NCBI GenBank assembly: GCA_020403425.1
Contig: JADBXR010000005.1
Coordinates: forward strand, 124,001 to 188,000
Length of the DNA: 64,000 nt
DNA from: Chitinophagaceae bacterium
Lineage (GTDB): Bacteria > Bacteroidota > Bacteroidia > Chitinophagales > Chitinophagaceae
Reading direction: 5' to 3'
Part shown: positions 44,472-52,764 of the stretch, piece after piece
How the letters are laid out: each line of letters opens with the position of its first letter
Position numbering within the stretch: the stretch's first letter is position 1
Made by a program: the position numbers and the translations under genes
Notes under the pieces: model-generated
Told to the model about the DNA's origin: nothing
Databases searched by the model: none
The model's input: the letters and a program-made list of their open reading frames with translations, nothing else

Positions 44472-45476
44472 ATGAAACTGGTTTCTTACCTCAACGATGG
44501 CCGTGACCAACTGGCTTTTTTAGTAGATGGCCAATTGTTCGACTGCGATGCACTGCATCCCGAACTGCCGAATAGCATGAATATGTTCCTGCACTACTGG
44601 GAGGATATGTATCCGATAGCACAAAAAGTAGATGCCGCGATCAAATCAGGTAAGATCGGAAACGAACAGGGTATTACCTTGGAAGAGGTTCAGCTGCTGG
44701 CACCCGTACCATTCCCCACTTCCTGCCGCGATGGCTACGCGTTCCGGCAACATGTTGCGGCGGCAAGACGTAACCGAAAAGTGGAGATGATCCCCGAATT
44801 TGACCAGTATCCCATTTTTTATTTCACCAACCACCACAGCATACAGGGTCCCGGTGAGATCCGTTGTATGCCGGACCATTTTGAAAAACTGGATTTTGAA
44901 CTGGAAGCTGCGATCGTCATCTGTAAGCAGGGCAGGAATATCCCGGCTGAAGAAGCCGACCAGTATATCGGCGGACTGATGATCATGAACGATATGAGCG
45001 CCCGGCGTTTGCAGATGGAAGAAATGCTGCTGAACCTGGGCCCGGCAAAAGGAAAGGACTTTTCGACTGTGATAGGGCCCTGCCTGGTTACCTTGGATGA
45101 ACTGCAGCAGTATGAGATCCCCTGCAAAGAAGGACATACCGGTAAAAACTGGAACCTGCCTATGAAATGCTGGGTAAACGGCATACAGGTAAGCAGCGGT
45201 AATGTTGGTGATATGGACTGGACCTTTGCTGAGATCATTGAACGTTGTGCCTATGGTACAGATATACACCCCGGCGATGTGATCGGCAGCGGAACTGTTG
45301 GCACAGGCTGTTTTCTGGAACTGAATGGAACAGGAAAACTCAACAACCCTGATTACGTTGAGCAGTGGTTGCAGGCAGGCGATACAGTTGAAATGGAAAT
45401 TGAAGGCATCGGCAGGATCTCCAACACGATCGTTGCAGAAGAGAGCGATTTTTCTATTTTAGGGAGGAAGAAATAG
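44472..45476 (+). CDS. Fumarylacetoacetate hydrolase family protein
   Basis: 334 residues. The C-terminal FAH domain contains the metal-binding pattern around DFELEAAIVICKQG (glutamates) and NDMSARRLQM, followed by KDFSTVIGPCLVTLDE. FAH-family enzymes cleave C-C bonds of 1,3-diketo acids or act as decarboxylases or hydratases in aromatic or sugar acid breakdown. The family is broad, so no substrate is proposed. An in-frame TTG two codons upstream is less likely than this ATG. Divergent from the GH9 gene. Confidence 0.9.
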   Translation: MKLVSYLNDGRDQLAFLVDGQLFDCDALHPELPNSMNMFLHYWEDMYPIAQKVDAAIKSGKIGNEQGITLEEVQLLAPVPFPTSCRDGYAFRQHVAAARRNRKVEMIPEFDQYPIFYFTNHHSIQGPGEIRCMPDHFEKLDFELEAAIVICKQGRNIPAEEADQYIGGLMIMNDMSARRLQMEEMLLNLGPAKGKDFSTVIGPCLVTLDELQQYEIPCKEGHTGKNWNLPMKCWVNGIQVSSGNVGDMDWTFAEIIERCAYGTDIHPGDVIGSGTVGTGCFLELNGTGKLNNPDYVEQWLQAGDTVEMEIEGIGRISNTIVAEESDFSILGRKK

Positions 45477-45565
45477 TGTTTTTTGTAAGAAGTACTGAGT
45501 ATAAATACTGTTTTTGGGAGGAGTCCTTTCGTTTAACTTAATGCGCTCAAATTGTCTGGCCTGTT

Positions 45566-46033
45566 CCAACCGCAGAGAACGGGAGAAGCAGAGTTAAACG
45601 CAGAGATATGACGAAAGAGGAATTAAACCAGATGGGGGGAATTATCCTGGATGCATCCATTGCCGTTCATAGGGAGTTAGGACCGGGATTACTTGAATCT
45701 GCTTATGAACTGGCATTGGCAAAAGAACTCAGACTAAGGGATATCCTCATCCGAACACAGGTGCCTGTAGAACTGATCTATAAAGGAGCTGCTCTGGGCA
45801 AAGCCTACGTAATGGATATTTTGGTGAAAGAGGAAATTATCATCGAAATAAAATCAGTAGACGTAATCAATCCAATTTTTGAGTCACAACTTATTACTTA
45901 CCTGAAATTAGCTGATAAAAAACTTGGATATCTTATTAACTTTAATGTACCCCTGCTAAAGGATGGATTCAGAAGACTGGTATACCGGTTCTAACTCCGC
46001 GAAACCTCTGCTTCTCCCGTTCTCTGCGGTTGG
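45566..46033. mobile_element. Inverted-repeat-bounded GxxExxY cassette
   Basis: Bases 45566-45593 and 46006-46033 are perfect 28-base reverse complements (ends CCAACCGCAGAGAACGGGAG / CTCCCGTTCTCTGCGGTTGG). Similarity continues inward for about 12 bases with mismatches (CGCAGAG near 45598 against CTCCGCG near 45995). The cassette encodes only a GxxExxY protein and ends 8 bp before the flavin reductase ATG. No transposase and no clear target duplication are present. Confidence 0.7.
45608..45994 (+). CDS. GxxExxY protein (PD-(D/E)XK nuclease-like)
   Basis: 128 residues with the family signature G27-x-x-E30-x-x-Y33 in GPGLLESAYELAL and a PD-(D/E)XK-like core, D70 followed by E80-x-K82 (IIIEIK). 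TIGR04256/PF13366 members are nuclease-like proteins, mostly single-domain and of unknown function, often in several copies per genome. The ATG lies 14 bases after the left repeat arm and the stop 11 bases before the right one. Biological role unresolved: selfish element, repeat maintenance, or RNA/DNA processing are options. Confidence 0.85.
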   Translation: MTKEELNQMGGIILDASIAVHRELGPGLLESAYELALAKELRLRDILIRTQVPVELIYKGAALGKAYVMDILVKEEIIIEIKSVDVINPIFESQLITYLKLADKKLGYLINFNVPLLKDGFRRLVYRF

Positions 46034-46041
46034 ATAAAACT

Positions 46042-46929
46042 ATGCTAATAGATTTTTCTACAATCACTACCGCCGAAAAACAACAATGGCTCAACCATGC
46101 CGTGGCGCCGAGGCCGATCTGTTTTGCCAGCACCATGGACAAAGAAGGTAATGTGAACCTGAGCCCATTCAGTTTTTTTAACCTGTTCAGCTCACAGCCG
46201 CCTATCGTCATCTTCTCTCCCGCCCGCAGGGTACGTGACAATACCACCAAACACACCCTGCAGAATGTATTGGAAGTGCCGGAGTGTGTGATCAACATCG
46301 TTGACTATGACATGGTACAGCAAACCAGTCTTGCCAGCTGCGAATTCCCGAAAGATGTGGACGAATTCGTAAAAGCAGGTTTTACCAAGGAGCCCTCATC
46401 GATGATACGACCTCCCATGGTAAAAGAAGCCAGGATCAAACTGGAATGTAAGGTGAACGAAGTAAAAAGTCTGGGTGAGGAAGGCGGTGCCGGACAGCTG
46501 GTCATTGCCGAAGTATTGTGCATGCACGTTGACAATGATATCTTGGGCGATGACGGAAAGATCGACCAGCGGAAACTGCACCTGGTGGCTCGCCTAGGCG
46601 GCGACTGGTATTGCAAAGTAGATGAGACCAACTTGTTCAAAGTGCCCAAACCCAATACACAGCTCGGCATCGGCGTAGACGCATTACCCAAAGGGATCCG
46701 TAACAGTACTATCTTAACGGGTAATCACCTGGGCATGCTGGGAAATGTTCACGAACTACCCGAGATCAATCCTGCTTTCGAGGATGAGCGCTTAAAGAAT
46801 ATCATCCAGTATTTCTCGATCAACCCGGCAGACATGGAAAATGAACTGCATAAATATGCAGCCGAACTGCTCGATTCAGAAAAGATCACGGAAGCGTGGC
46901 AGGTATTACTGGCCGGTGATAATGATTAA
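46042..46929 (+). CDS. Flavin reductase family protein
   Basis: 295 residues. FSTITTAEKQQWLNHAVAPRPICFASTMDKEGNVNLSPFSFFN is the FMN-binding split-barrel (flavin reductase-like/PF01613) core; the C-terminal 90 residues are an additional helical part found in related proteins. It may bind FMN and reduce flavin with NAD(P)H. The ATG at 46042 is 8 bp from the right repeat of the GxxExxY cassette, so its upstream control region was replaced or pushed away by that element. Confidence 0.88.
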   Translation: MLIDFSTITTAEKQQWLNHAVAPRPICFASTMDKEGNVNLSPFSFFNLFSSQPPIVIFSPARRVRDNTTKHTLQNVLEVPECVINIVDYDMVQQTSLASCEFPKDVDEFVKAGFTKEPSSMIRPPMVKEARIKLECKVNEVKSLGEEGGAGQLVIAEVLCMHVDNDILGDDGKIDQRKLHLVARLGGDWYCKVDETNLFKVPKPNTQLGIGVDALPKGIRNSTILTGNHLGMLGNVHELPEINPAFEDERLKNIIQYFSINPADMENELHKYAAELLDSEKITEAWQVLLAGDND

Positions 46930-46932
46930 TAA

Positions 46933-47985
46933 TCAGTACAAGGCCAACATATCTTCTTCGGTCAGCAAGCCTTCATCGCACAACCTGTATTTGTTCAATG
47001 ATCTACCCTTTTCTACTGCCAGTTGAACGATCTCATAGGTTGAATGCGTCAGGGTCAGCGGCGTTATTTGCTGCGTGAGCAACCATTGTTTTACCTGTGC
47101 GGCAAAATCATGGGTGATCTTATCTATCACTACTACGCCAAAATCTTTCATTGCGGCAGCGTTGCATAACTGTTCATACTGACCACGGATAGGCAGTACC
47201 AATAACTTTTTACCCAGGTACAAAGCTTCAGCAGGTGTTTCAAAGCCCGCACCAGTGATCACCCCATGCGAGTGAATGAGGCTTTTGGTAAACCCCTCGT
47301 TACTGATAGGGTACAAGGTGATGTTTCCCATGACCCTGGGTTCTGTCACTTTTTTCGAGAACAGTTCAAACCGGATCAGCTTCAATTGTTGCAGGGCCTT
47401 CACCACCACATCGTCGCTGTAGTGCGATAGGTATACCGTTATATGACCTTTGTCCTTAGGCTCTGCCTGCAAAATCTCATCCTTGATGATGGGTGCGTAA
47501 ATAAAATCATCGTATTGTTTGAAATGCAAACCCAGATAATCGGTAGCGGTAGCATATTGTTTCAGCACAAGTTCACCTGCCATATCCTTTTTATTGCTTC
47601 TGGGAGTATGCTTACTGCGGAAACTTGCCTGATGACCAAAACCGATGCTGGGTACTTTTTTCAGCTTACAGGCCAGCGAAGTAATACTTTCAAAATCGTT
47701 CAGCACCAGGTCGTATCTTTCAACAGGCAATTCCCTCGCTTCTTTCCAGATACGTTTCAGGTTGAATTCCTTCCACATGCGCAGGTAGTCCAATCCGCCG
47801 GTATTGCCATAAAATAGGCTCACACCATTACTTCTGTATTTTACCGGCAGATCGGGTTGCAGATGGCTATTGCTTCCGCTCAGGAACACATCTACGGTGC
47901 CGTATTGTTGCAGGTAGGGCATCAGTTCCATTGCGCGGCTGATATGTCCATTGCCTGTAGCTTGTACTGAATATAGGATTTTCAT
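46933..47985 (-). CDS. Family GT28-like glycosyltransferase
   Basis: 350 residues of a GT-B fold. N-terminal YSVQATGNGHISRAMELMPYLQQ and C-terminal GVITGAGFETPAEALYLGKKLLVLPIRGQYEQLCNA match the MJ1255/VC2487-type glycosyltransferase family. The start overlaps the stop of the metallophosphoesterase gene (ATGA), so the two work together, perhaps in glycolipid or exopolysaccharide synthesis. Convergent with the flavin reductase gene, whose stop is 3 bp away. Confidence 0.85.
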   Translation of the reverse strand: MKILYSVQATGNGHISRAMELMPYLQQYGTVDVFLSGSNSHLQPDLPVKYRSNGVSLFYGNTGGLDYLRMWKEFNLKRIWKEARELPVERYDLVLNDFESITSLACKLKKVPSIGFGHQASFRSKHTPRSNKKDMAGELVLKQYATATDYLGLHFKQYDDFIYAPIIKDEILQAEPKDKGHITVYLSHYSDDVVVKALQQLKLIRFELFSKKVTEPRVMGNITLYPISNEGFTKSLIHSHGVITGAGFETPAEALYLGKKLLVLPIRGQYEQLCNAAAMKDFGVVVIDKITHDFAAQVKQWLLTQQITPLTLTHSTYEIVQLAVEKGRSLNKYRLCDEGLLTEEDMLALY

Positions 47986-48839
47986 GATGTCTTTGCTAAG
48001 GAGTGAAGGAATAAAGCGATCTCGTCTGTAACCACATTCAGTTGCGGTAATTTCCGCTCCATACTAACGATCGGCGCGGTTACTGAAGCAAATTGTTTTT
48101 CATCATATTGATAAATACTCCAGTCGTTATCCTTGTATTCAAGTGCAGTGAGATTCTCTATCCAGTCGCCGCTGTTCAGGTACATCACAGAACCCTCTTT
48201 GGTAGTGACCTCTCTTTTTTGTGGCTGATGGATATGACCACAGATCACGTAATCATATTTTTTTTCGATGGCCAGTTCAGCTGCGGTCTGTTCAAAATCA
48301 CCGATCCAGGCTACGGCTTTTTTCACACTGTTCTTGACTTTCTTGCTGAAGCTCATTTTCTCACGGCCCATCAGCTTCAAGCACCAGTTGATGAAACTGT
48401 TCAGGTGGATCAAAAGGTCGTACCCATGTCCACCCAGTTTGGCCAGCAGTTTGGCACTGCCTTTGGTGGTGGCATCAAACACATCTCCATGGAAGATCCA
48501 GGTCATTTTGCCGTCGATCTCCATCACCACTTTATCCGTAAGCTGGAAATTGCCCATTTCAATATCGCTGAAGCGGCGTAACACTTCATCGTGGTTACCG
48601 GTGATATAAATGACACGGGTACCCTTACTGAGCAGGTTCATGATCTCTTTAAAGACCTGCATATGTGAAACAGGAAAATAACGTTTGTTGAACTGCCAGA
48701 TATCGATCACATCTCCGTTCAGGACCAGGATCTGAGGCTGGATACTTTTGAGGTAATTAACGAGTTCTTTGGCATGACAGCCGTAGGTGCCGAGGTGAAG
48801 ATCACTCATAACAACTACATCTACCGAACGTCTTTCCAT
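47982..48839 (-). CDS. Metallophosphoesterase, LpxH-like
   Basis: 285 residues. The calcineurin-like metal motifs are complete: SDLHLG (about 12-17), GDVIDIW, GNHDE and GHIHQPQ with further histidines. Related to UDP-2,3-diacylglucosamine diphosphatase (LpxH) and similar enzymes, but the exact substrate is uncertain. Translationally coupled with the glycosyltransferase. Membrane-proximal cytosolic enzyme by analogy. Possible alternative to a canonical LpxH in lipid A synthesis. Confidence 0.85.
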   Translation of the reverse strand: MERRSVDVVVMSDLHLGTYGCHAKELVNYLKSIQPQILVLNGDVIDIWQFNKRYFPVSHMQVFKEIMNLLSKGTRVIYITGNHDEVLRRFSDIEMGNFQLTDKVVMEIDGKMTWIFHGDVFDATTKGSAKLLAKLGGHGYDLLIHLNSFINWCLKLMGREKMSFSKKVKNSVKKAVAWIGDFEQTAAELAIEKKYDYVICGHIHQPQKREVTTKEGSVMYLNSGDWIENLTALEYKDNDWSIYQYDEKQFASVTAPIVSMERKLPQLNVVTDEIALFLHSLAKTS

Positions 48840-48938
48840 ACAGGAGGTTTAGCAAAACTCCATCAGGCAGATGAATAGAATGTTACAGCTATGTTACGGT
48901 AATATGATATGTATATGAACGAATTGTTATCTCCCAAC

Positions 48939-48981
48939 ATCCACTCAATCACTCATCCACTCATTCACTCATTCACTGATT
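48939..48981. repeat. CACTCATC/CACTCATT tract
   Basis: CATCCACTCAATCACTCATC and onward to 48981, between the SDR stop and the phosphoesterase start on the minus strand. Confidence 0.75.
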
Positions 48982-48985
48982 ATCA

Positions 48986-49687
48986 CTAATCCAGATCCCC
49001 CAGCTGCGGGCGCAGGATGATATCTTCTACCACAGCCATCGGGGATAATTGAGAGGCTGCATAAACCATTTTAGCTATATCTGCAGCTTCCATGATGCGC
49101 TGTGGATCGATCTCAAATCCATCCCAGCTGGCACTCATAGTAGCGCCAGGACTGACTGCGGTAACTTTGATTCCATATGGTTTCATTTCTTCTCGCAGGT
49201 TTTTACTGAATCCCAGTAAGGCAAACTTGCTGATACTGTAGCTACCGCCATTGGGGTATGCGTGCAGGGACGCAATGGAACAGATATTGAAAACATGCCC
49301 TTTTTGGGCCTTCATCATGGCAGGTAGGAGGGAACGGGTAAGATGGTAGGCACTATATAGGTTCACCTGGATCATCTGTTCCAGTGTGCCATCCGGTTCA
49401 TTATGCACGGCACCCGGCATGAATTGTCCCGCATTATTCACCAATACATCCGGAGTGCCGAAACCCAGGCACCAGGCGGCGAAAGCTTTCACTTCTTCCT
49501 GAACGCTCATGTCTACCGGTCTGGCTTTGATGGTGCTTTGCGGATATCTCGTCTGCAGATCGGCCACCCTATCATACAAACCCTTTTCACTTCTGCTACA
49601 GATAAACAGGGTATGACCTGCGGCTGCAAACTGTTCTGCAATGGCCTTACCGATACCCTTGGACGCGCCTGTAATAATCACCTGCAT
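48986..49687 (-). CDS. Short-chain dehydrogenase/reductase
   Basis: 233 residues of a classical SDR: TGASKGIG (residues 6-13), NNAG at 84-87, catalytic Y150 and K154 in YSISK, with S137/S140 candidates for the serine. NAD(P)H-dependent oxidoreductase of unknown substrate. Monocistronic; divergent from the YjjG gene with about 90 bp between starts. Confidence 0.92.
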   Translation of the reverse strand: MQVIITGASKGIGKAIAEQFAAAGHTLFICSRSEKGLYDRVADLQTRYPQSTIKARPVDMSVQEEVKAFAAWCLGFGTPDVLVNNAGQFMPGAVHNEPDGTLEQMIQVNLYSAYHLTRSLLPAMMKAQKGHVFNICSIASLHAYPNGGSYSISKFALLGFSKNLREEMKPYGIKVTAVSPGATMSASWDGFEIDPQRIMEAADIAKMVYAASQLSPMAVVEDIILRPQLGDLD

Positions 49688-49778
49688 ATATCATAGGTTA
49701 GAAACACGAAGTACGAACATTTTTGTTAACAGTGTACACTTCGCATACGGCAGCGCAGAGTTTGCTTTATCTTGCGGC

Positions 49779-50474
49779 ATGCAATACCGTCACCTCTTCT
49801 TTGATCTGGACCATACCTTATGGGATTTTGAGACCAATGCCAAACTGGCCATGGCGGATCTTTTCAACAGCCTGTCCTTACACGAAAAGGGCATCCCGGA
49901 TTTTGATGAATTCTACGACCGGTACAGCTACCATAATCACCGGTTATGGGACCGGTATACCAAAGGGCATATCAAACAGGAAGAACTACGCTGGAAAAGG
50001 ATGTGGCTGGCGCTGCTGGATTTTAAACTGGCCGATGAACCCCTTTCACGCCAGATGGCGGCTGCATTCCTGGAATTGCTGCCAACGAAGAATTCGCTGT
50101 TTCCCTATACGATCGAAATACTACAGTACCTACAGCAGAAGAACTATCAAATGCACCTGGTGACCAATGGTTTTGAAAAAGTGCAGTATGGCAAGATCAA
50201 ACAGGCCGGGCTGGATGGCTTTTTTGACCAGGTGATCACATCAGAGGCCAGCAACAGCCTGAAGCCCAACCGGGAAATATTTGAATATGCCTTTTCAAAG
50301 ACCGGCGCCGTGGCGAAAGAAAGTATCATGATAGGTGATAACCAGGATGCAGATATTACAGGCGGTAAAAATGCCGGCATGGACACTGTTTTTGTGAACC
50401 ACCTGAATGTAGCGCCTTACAGCCAGCCTACCTATGTGATATACCACCTGAAAGAGCTGGAGGACATTCTCTGA
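49779..50474 (+). CDS. yjjG: YjjG family HAD nucleotidase
   Basis: 231 residues. HAD motifs: FFDLDHTLWDF (motif I, DxD at residues 9-11 of the protein), VTNGFEKVQ (motif II), K and GDNQDADI (motif III/IV). YjjG (TIGR02254) dephosphorylates non-canonical pyrimidine nucleotides. The ORF extends upstream of this ATG without similarity. TTTATCTTG 6 bases upstream of the start resembles a -7 box. Ends 50 bp before a terminator. Confidence 0.9.
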   Translation: MQYRHLFFDLDHTLWDFETNAKLAMADLFNSLSLHEKGIPDFDEFYDRYSYHNHRLWDRYTKGHIKQEELRWKRMWLALLDFKLADEPLSRQMAAAFLELLPTKNSLFPYTIEILQYLQQKNYQMHLVTNGFEKVQYGKIKQAGLDGFFDQVITSEASNSLKPNREIFEYAFSKTGAVAKESIMIGDNQDADITGGKNAGMDTVFVNHLNVAPYSQPTYVIYHLKELEDIL

Positions 50475-50525
50475 TCATCATAGCATGTTTGCTTTTAGAA
50501 AAAGGTACAACTAAGGTAACTGAAT

Positions 50526-50556
50526 AAAAAAAACCGCTGATAGCGGTTTCTTTTAT
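50526..50556. terminator. Bidirectional terminator
   Basis: AAACCGCT (50531-50538)/AGCGGTTT (50542-50549) with a GAT loop; T tract on the minus-strand side and TTTT on the plus side. Separates yjjG from the small secreted gene. Confidence 0.9.
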
Positions 50557-50573
50557 TCGATCAGTAAAGAAAA

Positions 50574-50786
50574 CTATGCTTTGGTTTTAGCAACCGGTTT
50601 TGCTTCCTTAGCATCTTTCTTGCTGTCTTTTTTCATGTCTTTGCAGTCTTTCATGTCTTTACTGCATTCTTTTTTGTCCTTGCAGCATTCTTTGCCTTTC
50701 GCGCATTTCTTGCCATCACCTTCGTGTGCAAAAGCGATACCGGTAACCAGGAAAGCAGCAGTGGCTAATACGAATAATTTTTTCAT
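50574..50786 (-). CDS. Small secreted lysine/cysteine-rich protein
   Basis: 70 residues: signal peptide about 1-20 (TGIAFA), then HEGDGKKCAKGKECCKDKKECSKDMKDCKDMKKDSKKD, with five cysteines and about 40 percent lysine, glutamate and aspartate. Cysteine-and-charge-rich small exported proteins of this kind may bind metal or be cross-linked by disulfides. No known family. Monocistronic with its own terminator at 50526. Confidence 0.7.
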   Translation of the reverse strand: MKKLFVLATAAFLVTGIAFAHEGDGKKCAKGKECCKDKKECSKDMKDCKDMKKDSKKDAKEAKPVAKTKA

Positions 50787-50870
50787 ACTTGGCTATTTAA
50801 GTTTATAAGAATTCTACCTTGAAAATAGGCATTTTGCATGGGATGTCCCGTTCCGATTTGTTAAAATCGG

Positions 50871-51527
50871 CTACCAGCTGGCCAGTACGGTCACCCCGCC
50901 TTTTACCACCTGGTTCATTTCTACGTTCACTTTGGCGTTCAGGGGCAATAATACGTCCACGCGGCTTCCGAATTTGATAAAACCATATTCGTCCCCCTGT
51001 TTTACCTGCTGGCCTACTGCAGTATAATTACAGATACGTTTGGCCAATGCACCCGCTATCTGCTTGTATAGAATCTCTCCATGACTATTACGCGTTACCA
51101 CGCTCCAGCGTTCGTTTTCGGTAGAAGATTTTGGGTGCCAAGCCACCAGGTATTTGCCCTTGTGGTACTGGTTGTACACCACTTCACCGCTCATCGGGTT
51201 ACGGTTCACGTGTACATTGGCCGGACTCATAAAGATGCTTACCTGTATACGGCGGTCTTTGAAATATTCTTCATCGGTGATCTCTTCGATCACCACCACT
51301 TTACCGTCTGCCGGGCAGATCACCTGGTTATCATTGATGGTAAGCACCCGGTTGGGTATACGGAAAAAGGAAATGATGAACAGGAACAGGAGCAGGGTAA
51401 CGACAAACAGCAACATGGCCAGCCAGGGAAGCGAGGCGCTCAAAAATGTAAAAGATGCCAGGTTAAACAACCCAAACAGCAATGCAGTGATGGCAATGGT
51501 CTTATATCCTTCTCTGTGAATGGTCAT
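50871..51527 (-). CDS. psd: Phosphatidylserine decarboxylase family protein
   Basis: 218 residues with two N-terminal membrane segments. The C-terminal FIKFGSRVDVLLP carries the (L/F)GS(T/S/R) pyruvoyl cleavage site where the serine becomes the prosthetic pyruvate; HVNRNPMSGEVVYN and KSSTENERW support the family. Forms phosphatidylethanolamine from phosphatidylserine. Last gene of the CPBP-DUF2007-cdsA-psd operon; with CdsA it builds the main zwitterionic lipid. Confidence 0.92.
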   Translation of the reverse strand: MTIHREGYKTIAITALLFGLFNLASFTFLSASLPWLAMLLFVVTLLLFLFIISFFRIPNRVLTINDNQVICPADGKVVVIEEITDEEYFKDRRIQVSIFMSPANVHVNRNPMSGEVVYNQYHKGKYLVAWHPKSSTENERWSVVTRNSHGEILYKQIAGALAKRICNYTAVGQQVKQGDEYGFIKFGSRVDVLLPLNAKVNVEMNQVVKGGVTVLASW

Positions 51528-51593
51528 CTGAAATGATTGAACTGCAAATGTAAAACGGATTGTTGAGATTGCAGCAGCGGAGCGGAACAGAGT

Positions 51594-52457
51594 TTAGTAA
51601 AAGCAATACAAGACCAGCCAAACCGCCGTAGTGGCCACCAGCAGGGAATCAAACCTGTCGAGAAAACCACCATGCCCGGGCATGATCTGGCCACTATCTT
51701 TCACCCCGGCCAGGCGTTTCAGTTTGCTTTCGAACAGGTCACCTAATGTTCCCGTGATGGCAGCGGTGGCCGATACCAGTAACATCGCTTTCCATGAAAA
51801 ATCAAAAACATACACACCCGAACCCGTAACGATCAATACCGCCAGTATGGCCCCGCCAATGGTTCCTTCCCAGGTCTTTTTGGGCGAAACAGGAGATAAA
51901 GGTGTTTTACCAATGAAAGAACCCACGAGATAGGCCATCGTATCATTGATCCAGATGGAAGCGATCAGGATCACAGGTAAGGTCCAGGCATGACCTATCA
52001 GGACCTTGCCTTCAAGATTGCCAAAAAGCTGCATCATCAGTCCCCAGCTAAGCGATATGTATAACAAACCCAACGCAGAGTGGGCCCATATCTTTGGATT
52101 TAGTTTTTTGGCCAACAGGAATTCACTCAGGATGAAACCGATCAGGCCCACCCAGAAAAGGCTCCAGCCGATCAGTGCGATCCGTAAGGTCCCTATGTAA
52201 AATCCGGCATCTGTCATCCATAACATCACCCCGAAACCGATCAGCATCACACCATAGCGGTGCAGTGGGCTGACATCCTTGTATTCAGGATCGATCGATC
52301 CCAGCAGTTTCTGATACTCTGCCCAACAACCAAAATGGATCACGGAGAACAACACCAGGAAACTCCACTGGTTCCACAGCAAGCCGGCCAGCATGATCAC
52401 CACAAATACCACTGCCGTTACCGCACGTGTCTTGAATGTTTGCAGGTTAAAAGCCAT
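51594..52457 (-). CDS. cdsA: Phosphatidate cytidylyltransferase
   Basis: 287 residues, about eight membrane helices, with the SPKKTWEGTIGG signature and the late D-x-x-E-S-K-(L/F)-K-R block (GDLFESKLKR) of CdsA, then the MPGHGGFLDRFDSL motif. It makes CDP-diacylglycerol from CTP and phosphatidate, precursor of all phosphoglycerolipids. Followed by psd after 66 bp. No abnormality seen. Confidence 0.97.
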   Translation of the reverse strand: MAFNLQTFKTRAVTAVVFVVIMLAGLLWNQWSFLVLFSVIHFGCWAEYQKLLGSIDPEYKDVSPLHRYGVMLIGFGVMLWMTDAGFYIGTLRIALIGWSLFWVGLIGFILSEFLLAKKLNPKIWAHSALGLLYISLSWGLMMQLFGNLEGKVLIGHAWTLPVILIASIWINDTMAYLVGSFIGKTPLSPVSPKKTWEGTIGGAILAVLIVTGSGVYVFDFSWKAMLLVSATAAITGTLGDLFESKLKRLAGVKDSGQIMPGHGGFLDRFDSLLVATTAVWLVLYCFY

Positions 52458-52557
52458 TGCTTTAGCATGATTGATGAACCACGAAGTAAGAATGTATGCG
52501 GGAGATATCCAAATACAACAAGCCGGGATAACCGGTTTTCAGCAGGTCCTCTCAAGA

Positions 52558-52764
52558 TCAGTTCAGAAGATTCCTAGCCACCAGCTGCCTGGCGGTTTCT
52601 GCCAGATGCACGGGCACATACAGTTCAATATCCCCAAAATTCAGGTAGCTGCTGTCCTGTTTGTTCATTACCTGCACCGCAATATTGTTCTCTTCCAGCA
52701 TACCTTGTATAATGCTGGCTTCTGCAGGATTTCGGGTTGCATAGATCTTTTGCCAGGTTTGCAT
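52558..52764 (-). CDS. DUF2007 domain protein
   Basis: 68 residues: WQKIYATRNPAEASIIQGMLEENNI is the DUF2007 (putative signal-transducing protein) opening, a small ferredoxin-like domain often placed in membrane-lipid gene contexts. Its ATG overlaps the CPBP gene's stop by one base, so coupled translation is likely. Function unproven. Confidence 0.85.
   Translation of the reverse strand: MQTWQKIYATRNPAEASIIQGMLEENNIAVQVMNKQDSSYLNFGDIELYVPVHLAETARQLVARNLLN

Noticed and set aside
45566..46033. Classical insertion sequence
   Set aside because: No transposase ORF and no target duplication; kept as a cassette hypothesis only.
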